A DNA stretch of 64,000 bases, taken from positions 1,723,501-1,787,500 of the forward strand of contig NZ_CP020477.1 of the NCBI RefSeq assembly GCF_002116695.1, read 5' to 3'. Origin of the DNA: Acidianus manzaensis. GTDB taxonomy: Archaea; Thermoproteota; Thermoprotei_A; Sulfolobales; Sulfolobaceae. A program made the translations under genes and the position numbers. The notes under the pieces are model-generated. The model saw nothing but the letters and a program-made list of their open reading frames with translations, was not told the origin of the DNA and searched no databases. Position 1 is the first letter of the stretch. Every line of letters begins with the position of its first letter. Positions 55,094 to 64,000 of the stretch are shown piece by piece.

Positions 55094-56049
55094 ATTTTTA
55101 TTTTTATATAAAACTTTTTAGTTTAATATTCTGTTTTAGCCACTCCGTCTTTCTTTGCTAATATGTGCAGTTCTTTTTCTCAGCTAAAGCGTAGAAAAAT
55201 TCAGAAAACTCCCCAATTTACTGAATAAAAATTCTATTTATGATCTATGTTTCTTTTCTGAGAATCTGAACTGTGTATAAACCATTTTTTTATACTGAGC
55301 AGCCTTTTGTTTTTGCAATCTTTGATATGCATTTTTTGGTGTATGTCCTTTCGTTATCTTTTTTCACCTCAATATAATTTAGCATTTTAAAAATAAAAAT
55401 GTTGAAGAGCACAATATTGTGAATTGTGATAGAAGGACAAACCTCGCCATCTATGACAGGGAGGAAGTCAGATTTGTGAGTTAACTTTATTCCTTCTGAA
55501 TCAAAATAAAAATAGGGGAACGGGCTCAGATTCCAAGCCTTTCATCATGGTTCAGCCCTGGAATCCTCATCATTTCCCCGCCCCCATTTTAGTTCTTGAT
55601 TTTTTTCCTTGTGTACGCCATAAATAGTTCTTAATTTTCTTACATATTTAAACTTTCAATATCGCAATATCACGTTTCATTGTTTATAGTGAGGAGGAAG
55701 TCAGTGCGAGAAATTGAGGCTAGATAACGGGGGTTATCTCAGTGTCTGTTCTTTTAGCCATTCCGCATACTTCCTAATATTATATATTATAGCCCCGTAT
55801 ACAGTTGGCATCCGATTCAGTTCTGGTTTGGTCCATCATTTGCCCACTCCCCATCTTAGTTTTAATCCTGGTCGGATCCAGGGGTTTTTAGTCAAAAGAG
55901 CTTGATCTTACGATAATGACGACAAACCTAACACTCTGTTAATCCTGATATACCAGTCTAGAAATCCCAATTCTTGCTCCCTTCTAAGGAGGTAACACTC
56001 TGTTAATCCTAGTTAAGGTTTAATAAGGGCAATAGTTCAATACAATTTT
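55094..56049. other. Non-coding region with hairpin repeats
   Basis: No gene. A palindrome copy lies at 55205. Two imperfectly related blocks follow (about 55427-55600 and 55670-55880), each with GGAGGAAGTCAG near the start and CCCC..TTTTAGTT near the end. The first can fold into a long hairpin (GGGGAA/TTCCCC outside, GATTCCA/TGGAATC inside); the second has CCTGG-TCGGAT-CCAGG. They may be small RNAs or transposon end relics. Confidence 0.5.
55929..56010. promoter_or_regulatory. Two exact 18-bp direct repeats before the winged-helix/HEPN operon
   Basis: TAACACTCTGTTAATCCT occurs at 55929-55946 and 55993-56010, 64 bases apart. The second is 39 bases from the ATG at 56050, just upstream of the TATA-like GTTTAATAAGG. 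Likely binding sites for the regulator encoded next. Confidence 0.6.
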
Positions 56050-56301
56050 ATGGAAAGTAAGATTGAGAAACATAAGAGGAGGTTTACAATCACACAAATT
56101 ATTTTGATGACAATGGCAAAAGCCCCAGGGAGTTGTTGTAGTTTGGAGTATCTCAGTGAGAAGACGTCTGTAGATAAGGACGAGTTGTTGGTTTATCTAT
56201 CCAGGTTGGCACAGAGGGGGATAATAGAGAGGAAGTGGCATAAGGGAAGGGCAGGGAAAGAGAGGATGTATTGCTTAAAGTATAAGGATGAGTTGTTATG
56301 A
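56050..56301 (+). CDS. Winged-helix regulator (83 aa)
   Basis: RRFTITQIILMTMAKAPGSCCSLEYLSEKTSVDKDELLVYLSRLAQRGIIERKW and a basic wing (HKGRAGKERMYCLKY) form a compact winged helix. The stop is directly followed by the GTG of the HEPN gene, so the two are co-translated. Confidence 0.75.
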   Translation: MESKIEKHKRRFTITQIILMTMAKAPGSCCSLEYLSEKTSVDKDELLVYLSRLAQRGIIERKWHKGRAGKERMYCLKYKDELL

Positions 56302-57180
56302 GTGCATACAAGAATCCACTGCAAAATTGACATCATGCAAGTTTCTAGTGGAGCAAGAGGATTCCTTATCTCTTTAGAGTTCAATAACACGGATCCACGC
56401 AGCAGTATTGAGATATGGTTTCCTATAGATGGATATCTTGACCTACAAAAAAACGAGAAAGGATATATAAGGAATGAGTACGTTTGCAGGATTTTAGAAA
56501 CCAACCCAGACGTTGCATCTAATATCAAAAACATAGAATTAGATGATTATCTCTTAGCACCGAACCAGATGAAATCCAGTACTTTCCTTTGTATTGTTGA
56601 ACCTCATATTGCCCATAGGCTGTATAATTATATTAATAACATCAATATGAACTATATCACCTTTAATTTAAGGCTCCTCTTTAGTGCTTTATTCAACGCA
56701 GGTACACTTTCTCAAAAAACGAAGAAAGTGATGTCATCTATTCCTTTTAGCATTAATAAGGATACACTTAGAAGTTTGATTGATCAATGGTATACGTTTT
56801 ATATGGAAGCTGAAAATCTATCCGGTAATATTCCTTCTGATATAGCTGATAACTATTTGGAAGCAGTTAGGTGCTTTAATGCTAATGCGTATAGGGCATC
56901 TGTAGTAATGGCTAGGAGAACCCTAGAATTAGCATTGTTTAGAAAAGGATTAATGAAAGAAAAAAAGAGTATATGGGATTTCATACAGGGAGAAAAGGAA
57001 AAGTCTTCTGAGCAAAGGGTACTTAGTGGTAAAGTGCTTGATCTATTAAATGCTATTAGGGTGTTCGGTAATTATGGAGCACATGTGTCTGATGACATGC
57101 TGAATGATATAACTGAAGAAGATGCAAGACTAACAATAGAAATCTTAAAGAAAGCCATAAGTGAGCTATTCAGTAAGTAA
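56302..57180 (+). CDS. HEPN/DUF4145-like protein (292 aa)
   Basis: The C-terminal ~145 residues are helical, with YLEAVRCFNANAYRASVVMARRTLELAL and the HEPN-type motif RVFGNYGAH (Arg253 to His261), as in DUF4145 proteins related to HEPN nucleases. The N-terminal ~140 residues are beta-rich and unrecognised. The start is GTG at 56302, with ATG 56335 an alternative. With the winged-helix gene it could form a toxin/antitoxin-like or defence unit; that is inference. Confidence 0.65.
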   Translation: MHTRIHCKIDIMQVSSGARGFLISLEFNNTDPRSSIEIWFPIDGYLDLQKNEKGYIRNEYVCRILETNPDVASNIKNIELDDYLLAPNQMKSSTFLCIVEPHIAHRLYNYINNINMNYITFNLRLLFSALFNAGTLSQKTKKVMSSIPFSINKDTLRSLIDQWYTFYMEAENLSGNIPSDIADNYLEAVRCFNANAYRASVVMARRTLELALFRKGLMKEKKSIWDFIQGEKEKSSEQRVLSGKVLDLLNAIRVFGNYGAHVSDDMLNDITEEDARLTIEILKKAISELFSK

Positions 57181-57284
57181 CCGAATCTATCGCGTAAACT
57201 GGGGAGTTAACTTGAAACGCCTAACGTATTCTGCTACTTCACTATTCTAATTTTCTTTTATAGTTTGATTCTATTTCTGCTTCT
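56672..57284 (+). repeat. ~610-bp direct repeat, copy 2
   Basis: Partner of 47255-47871, same orientation, about 9.4 kb apart. This copy carries the complete HEPN gene end with its stop, the palindrome TAAACTGGGGAGTTAA at 57195, and the shared downstream stretch ending GCTTCTACG. Confidence 0.85.
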
Positions 57285-57293
57285 ACGTGCAAC

Positions 57294-57320
57294 ATAAAAC
57301 GATTCTAATAGTCGTTTTAT
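57294..57320. promoter_or_regulatory. Perfect 9-bp inverted repeat beside the second att copy
   Basis: ATAAAACGA and TCGTTTTAT flank a 9-base spacer, 14 bases before the att copy. It may be an integrase or excision-factor arm site, or a transcription terminator for the HEPN operon. Confidence 0.5.
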
Positions 57321-57334
57321 TGAAACACTACCTA

Positions 57335-57385
57335 GCCTCTCAAGCCTGTGGCCCGGGTTCAAATCCCGGCCGGAGCACTAATTTT
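57335..57385 (+). other. Partial tRNA-Glu (att site), right end of element 1 and left end of element 2
   Basis: The 3' half of tRNA-Glu from the anticodon loop to beyond the 3' end, one mismatch from 9895-9945. The similarity continues beyond the tRNA (TGAAAGAGnGTTAnGTTCTCT), and an integrase gene follows at the same spacing as at the left end. It is therefore also the left end of a second, related element. Confidence 0.85.
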
Positions 57386-57872
57386 TCCTTAAATTGAAAG
57401 AGAGTTATGTTCTCTATAGATATAAGGAAATTGCAACAGCGAAGGATATTTTTGCAACACTCTCACCATTTAATATGGAATGTGATAATATTGTAGACAT
57501 TGATGTAAATAAACTCGATAATGGGCAAAAAATTAGAATATTGAAGAAAGCAATAGAAAAATTTGGATTAAGTTACGTTGCACAAAAGCTAGGGATTGAC
57601 AGAAGCACTTTATATAGATACGTTGCAGTCAAAGTGAAGAGAGTCCCAGATGAGATAGTAAGCAGAGCTGCGGAAATGCTCAGTGTTGAAGAGTTATCAG
57701 ATGCTATATACGGGTTGAAAACTATAGACGTAGATCCTACAGTAGCTCTTAGTGTAATTATAAAGGCATTAAGGGATGACGGATTTCGGAATTTCTTCTT
57801 AACACTGCTTTATCAATACCTGGGAGACTATCTGAATACAGTTACCAGGACCTATATAGTAAATGAGGAAGA

Positions 57873-59030
<1,158 letters not shown>

Positions 59031-59127
59031 CCTCGCCCGAAGACTTTGCTTCAGTTCCCCTCTCGACCATTTTTCCCCAGCTGAGGAGGATTACTCTCCC
59101 CAGCTAATTAACCTATATAGGTTCCCC

Positions 59128-60276
<1,149 letters not shown>

Positions 60277-60795
60277 AAGAATGAGTCGGAAGGAAAAATA
60301 TTTAAACTTTCATCATCCCCGCCCCTAGAAGGGGCGAGGCTTTCATTCTTTTGTAAAGAAGTTTGAAATGCTGCTTAGTAATAAGTCTAAAAGCACTAAG
60401 GATATCCGACTTAGGTACTTAAAGAGAGCCTTATTAGAATTGGGATATGAAATATCCCCAGAAGGCATTAGGGAAATGATAGCCGAAACACCTAACGTTG
60501 CCAGACATATCGCAAATTCATTAAAGCTCTTCATTAAGACGATTGTGAGAGAGAAAAATCCTGGATTAGCACACTTACTTTACTCTTCGTTTACAGTGCC
60601 GAAGGGAAAGTATAAACATAGACCAGAAAACCTTAACGTAGAAACTTTAAAGAAAATATTTAATACAATAGAGCACCAGGGAGGAGTCAGTGCAAGGCAA
60701 AGTATATGTCATATCTTATATTATTTTAGATTCTTTTTAGAGTATTTTATGGAATTATGTTCTTCCCTTTATATTAAACTATATAAACCTTCAAT

Positions 60796-61310
60796 CTATA
60801 GCTTATGTATTTCCTCTATCTCTTTTAATATTTCTTTTCCTTTATCATTAATTTTTATAATTAAATTAGATAAATTCAAAATAAAGTCAATAATCTATTT
60901 TTGCGCATCATTTTTAGAAGTTATTGGAGAATATTCTCCTGCTTTATCATAACCTAAATAAGAAAAGACGTGAAGTGACATAGCCTCCTTAGCTAAGTTA
61001 GTTATTCCTGGAAAATCCTTTTCTAAAAGAGATGAATAGGAAATCAACCTATTTGAAGGCGCAGTAAAGCCTATCTTGTAGAAGAATTTCCTTTCCTTTT
61101 CATCCAGTAGCGAAAAGAAAGTAGACTAATTAGTGCTTATTAAGCCGCTCAAGAATGCCTTAAAATCCAAGAAAGCCTTATTTGCAGAATTCCTTAGCTT
61201 ACCTTGTTTCAAAAGCTCTAAAGAAATTAAAGCTTCATCTATGCTTTCATCTAAATCTTAGTTTCCCCGTATTTCTTGACGTCTCTTTCCCAAACTACCT
61301 TTTTGCTCAT
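60796..61310 (-). pseudogene. PaREP1-family gene, decayed
   Basis: Read from the ATG at 61310: MSKKVVWERDVKKYGE, then a frameshift, DLDESIDEALISLELLKQGK, RNSANKAFLDFKAFLSGLI, a stop, then STFFSLLDEKERKFFYKIGF, IPG-type segment, KNDAQK, a stop, and IIDFILNLSNLI to EEIHKL. This is the PaREP1 (PF05942) pattern common in crenarchaeal repeats. One frameshift and two in-frame stops make it non-functional. It occupies the strand opposite an apparent plus-strand frame that is not real. Confidence 0.75.
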
Positions 61311-61588
61311 TCTTATTTTTATATTCCCTATTAAATATATATTTCCTAATAGTTAACTAATTAGAACGTGAATTGAAAGTCAACACGGTAATCTTAGTTA
61401 ACATTATGCTTAAAGTTTAACCGAAAATGTATTATTGAAGATTGTCATTATAACGGAGTGATTTATTAACTCAAAATATATAATAATTATAAATTATCTT
61501 AATTTATTCTTAAATCTTTATTGTAATTTTTTAATAAAAACTAAATAAAAGTTTAAAAATAAAGGCTTTATAGGTAAATTTCTCTTTA
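61311..61588. other. A+T-rich non-coding region
   Basis: No gene. It marks the return from mobile-element debris to chromosomal genes; no third att copy is visible here. Confidence 0.4.
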
Positions 61589-61624
61589 CTTTATATAAGT
61601 TTACAAAATCTTTAAATTTGTAAA
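61589..61624 (+). promoter_or_regulatory. Promoter and inverted-repeat operator of the 61641 regulator
   Basis: TATA box TTTATATAAG at about 61590-61599 is followed by TTTACAAA (61600-61607) and TTTGTAAA (61617-61624), a perfect 8-9-8 inverted repeat ending 16 bases before the ATG. Autoregulation by the encoded ArsR-type HTH is likely. Confidence 0.6.
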
Positions 61625-61640
61625 TAGATTATTTGCATAC

Positions 61641-62816
61641 ATGGATATCTTTGATGCAATTTCAAACGAGCTGAGAAGGAAGATAATAAAATCTTTAGAT
61701 AAGCCTAAATCTTTCTCTCAACTTTCGGATGAACTTAAGGTAGAAAGTTCAGCGTTAGCTTTTCATTTGAAGAAACTTGACGGCTTAATATCTAAGGATG
61801 AGCAAGGTAACTATATACTAACTGAGGAAGGAAAAAGAGCTTTATCCATAATAAATGTAATAGAAAATCAAAATATATCACTTTCAAATTCACCTAAGAT
61901 TCCTATGATAATTCAGTATGTAGATAATTTTGTTGTAAATGAAAATATGATAAGAAAATTAAAGGAAGAAGGAAGAAAACTTATAATTAAGGACGTTAAT
62001 ACTGTAGAATTTAAGGAAGTAGATCCGGAACTTCTGGACAGTGTATTAGAAGACATAGAGAATGTAATAACTGTTAAATGTCCAGAAGATCTAGTCAATG
62101 TAATTTCTTCTAAATCTAAGGAAATAATTTCAGTTGAACATGAGACTGAGGAAACTTCGAAAAATGAAATTGAAATGTTTCAACCTGAGAGTTTAGTTGG
62201 TAAGTTTATTTCGGCATTTTTACCAAAAATAAGAATAAACGATAAGTTAAAAATAGTGTATGATGGTCCTCTTCAATCTACTAATGATTTACATATAGAT
62301 CTCGATGGAGGAGTAATAAAAATATCAAAGGGAGAACCACATCTTTTTGCCAAATGTAGGGAAGTAAATGACTTAGATATAGATAAGGATAATATAGAAG
62401 CTGATGGATGTTATATAAAAATTTCCTATCCCGATTTAAATTCTCTTGATGTTACACTGGACGGAGGTAAAATAGATCTCTCAGGTTTAAAAATAAACAA
62501 ATTGTCAGTAGACGTTGATGGCGGATTGATAAATCTTAACGTTTCAATACTTGATGAGGCATACTTAAGTATAGATGGAGGAAAAATTGATGGGAAAATA
62601 TCATTTTTACCTAATCAGAATTCTAAACTGACTATAGATGTAGATGGAGGAGTAGGGGACATTTCCATATTTGTGCCTAATGACATTGCTGTAATTTCGT
62701 CTTCTAACATAAATGGCGGAGTGGTTACTTTACCTAAAAGCAGGATAGGTAAAAACGGTATCCTAAACATAAACGCGTCGATTAATGGAGGAGTAATCAG
62801 AGTGAAGGAAGAATGA
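61641..62816 (+). CDS. ArsR-type HTH regulator fused to a DGG-repeat beta domain (391 aa)
   Basis: An N-terminal winged helix (DAISNELRRKIIKSLDKPKSFSQLSDELKVESSALAFHLKKLDGLI) is followed by a central alpha/beta region and a C-terminal beta domain with about seven DGG/NGG turns (DLDGGVIKI, TLDGGKIDL, VDGGLINL, IDGGKIDG, VDGGVGDI, NGGVV, NGGVI), like the DUF4097 'toastrack' fold. A DNA-binding protein that senses through a beta-solenoid is unusual. It overlaps the DUF72 gene by four bases. Confidence 0.75.
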   Translation: MDIFDAISNELRRKIIKSLDKPKSFSQLSDELKVESSALAFHLKKLDGLISKDEQGNYILTEEGKRALSIINVIENQNISLSNSPKIPMIIQYVDNFVVNENMIRKLKEEGRKLIIKDVNTVEFKEVDPELLDSVLEDIENVITVKCPEDLVNVISSKSKEIISVEHETEETSKNEIEMFQPESLVGKFISAFLPKIRINDKLKIVYDGPLQSTNDLHIDLDGGVIKISKGEPHLFAKCREVNDLDIDKDNIEADGCYIKISYPDLNSLDVTLDGGKIDLSGLKINKLSVDVDGGLINLNVSILDEAYLSIDGGKIDGKISFLPNQNSKLTIDVDGGVGDISIFVPNDIAVISSSNINGGVVTLPKSRIGKNGILNINASINGGVIRVKEE

Positions 62817-63467
62817 TATACGTTGGAACTTCTGGCTGGGTATACGATTGGAATGAGAAAGGAAATTTAGATTGGTATGTTAAAAACAGTGGATTAAATG
62901 CTGTAGAGCTTAACATGAGTTTTTACAGATTTCCTTTTAGAAACCAAGTTATTTCATGGAAGAAATACAATATTAAGTGGTCCGTAAAAGTTAATACATA
63001 TATTACTCATATAAAAAGAATGAAGGATAAGGAAAGTTGGGAAAAATTCTATAAATTAATGGAAGATCTTCATCCTGATTTCTATCTGTTCCAATTACCT
63101 CCTAACTTCAAGTATTCCGAAGAAAATCTAAAGAGAGTGAAAGACTTCTCCCTAATCCTTAAAGATAGAATGGCTGTTGAATTTAGAGAGAATGAATGGT
63201 AGGATAAATTACCTAAGTTAGATTGTACTGTAGTTTCTATTGATTCTCCGATAGGTACTTATATTGTAAATACTTCAGGTAAAATATATCTCAGAATGCA
63301 TGGAAGAGAAGAGTGGTATAATTATGAGTATAGCGAAGAAGAGTTAACTGAGATAGCTAGAAAAATTAAAGAGAAATCTCCTCTAGATATTTACGTGTTT
63401 TTTTAATAATGATCATTATATGCTGGAGAATGCTAGAAAAATGAGAAAAATTTTAGAGACAATTTAA
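62813..63467 (+). pseudogene. DUF72-family gene with a stop and a frameshift
   Basis: IYVGTSGWVYDWNEKG and NAVELNMSFYRFP and VEFREN are the DUF72 (YecE-like TIM-barrel) motifs. The frame stops at TAG 63200-63202 (NEW-stop-DKLPKLDCTVVSID), continues in frame, then slips in a T-run near 63403 before NNDHYMLENARKM. Its function is uncharacterised. Two lesions make it a likely pseudogene; an assembly error at the T-run is possible. Confidence 0.78.
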
Positions 63468-63667
63468 CTATTTATCTAAAAATAATAAAATACGATACTA
63501 GTCAATAGAAAATCCTCTTAAATAATAGGAACCTAAGAATTAATAAAATCTAAATTACTAATCTCTAATACTCTATTTAATCTTGTCTTAATAATGCATT
63601 TCTATATAGTTTATAGTGCGAATTCTTTCAAATTATCCAAATATTATTGATATATCAAAGCTAGATT

Positions 63668-64000
63668 GTATTTAACGGAATGCTTCCTTGAGCTTCGGTT
63701 TGAACTAGCTAACATGTTGAAGGCGTTAGAGAAGCTGGAGGACGAGTGGGACAATTACGTAGAGTTGAAGGGTGTTATGAAGGAACCGGTGGTGATAGTG
63801 AATGAAATATTCGACCACAAATCATATTCTCGTGCAGGTAGAGTCAGCAGGTACGGGAACTACTTCACTTGGAGTTACTCTTACAGGAAGTTCTAGGCTG
63901 GGGTGCTGGTGCTCACGCCCTCCACGGCCTCACCACGGAGAAGAGTTACTTTTCTGTTTTCTGCGTTCCCCTACGCGATCAGGAAGATGTGGGAGACCGA
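63668..64000 (+). mobile_element. Transposase fragment running off the window
   Basis: MLKALEKLEDEWDNYVELKG, VIVNEIFDHKSYSRAGRVSRYGNYFTW resemble the N-terminal part of a DDE transposase of Sulfolobales IS4/IS5-like elements. A frame break follows RKF near 63893 and coding resemblance continues to the window end. More G+C-rich than its surroundings. 63468-63667 holds nothing I can name. Confidence 0.55.

Noticed and set aside
60680..60952. Extension of the second integrase frame to 60952
   Set aside because: After about 60676 similarity to the intact integrase ends, and the opposite strand clearly encodes a decayed PaREP1 protein.
61311..63660. A third att copy closing the second element
   Set aside because: I searched by eye for the GGCCCGGGTTCAAATCCC core and found none after 57385; the second element's right end is lost or outside the window.

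Overview
The window is A+T-rich chromosomal DNA of a thermoacidophilic crenarchaeon of the order Sulfolobales. The signs are a CdvB-type ESCRT-III paralogue, Sulfolobales-style IS110, TnpB and PaREP1 elements, TATA promoters with very short leaders, and a pNOB8/pING-like integrated conjugative plasmid. The low G+C would suit Acidianus or Sulfurisphaera, but genus is inference.

Region 1 (1-9.85 kb) is ordinary host chromosome: an M50 protease and a rhomboid in a tightly overlapping cluster, AK6-type kinase, Mrp/NBP35 ATPase, small regulators, a LysE exporter, TrpRS, CdvB-like ESCRT-III, AlaX editing protein, GtrA protein, a CobD/HisC-like aminotransferase, a Bat-type regulator, and tRNA-Glu(CTC) with a short non-canonical D-arm intron.

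Region 2 (9.85-57.4 kb) lies between that tRNA gene and a second copy of its 3' half (51 bp, one mismatch), so by position all of it lies inside an integrated element. Its left arm (9.9-19.9 kb) has an intact tyrosine integrase, a leftward operon with a CopG-type regulator, winged-helix proteins, two paralogous ~2-kb cassettes, a DUF5678-like/retropepsin-like pair, and an origin-like stretch of iterons and covarying hairpins beside a purine-rich strand. Its right arm (47.2-57.3 kb) has a conjugation module (VirB6/CedA-like membrane protein, large exported protein, membrane/coiled-coil protein, RHH regulator, VirB4-like ATPase), small plasmid genes and a winged-helix/HEPN pair. Both arms share the palindrome TAAACTGGGGAGTTTA, seen about 17 times and not at all in the middle.

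The middle (19.9-47.2 kb) is a surface-glycan island: GT4 and GT2 glycosyltransferases, a Wzx-like flippase, three FkbM methyltransferases, a large membrane protein, a secreted glycoprotein, and decayed genes (carbamoyltransferase, dTDP-glucose dehydratase, three glycosyltransferases) mixed with IS and MITE remnants. The element therefore looks like a conjugative plasmid carrying, or interrupted by, a 27-kb glycan locus.

Region 3 (57.4-64 kb) starts with the left end of a second, related element: a second integrase gene split by a TnpB element that is itself split by an IS110 element. A PaREP1 pseudogene, an ArsR-type regulator with a DGG-repeat beta domain, a broken DUF72 gene and a transposase fragment follow. 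The tRNA-proximal order (full tRNA, element 1, partial tRNA, decayed element 2) fits two successive integrations at the same tRNA gene.
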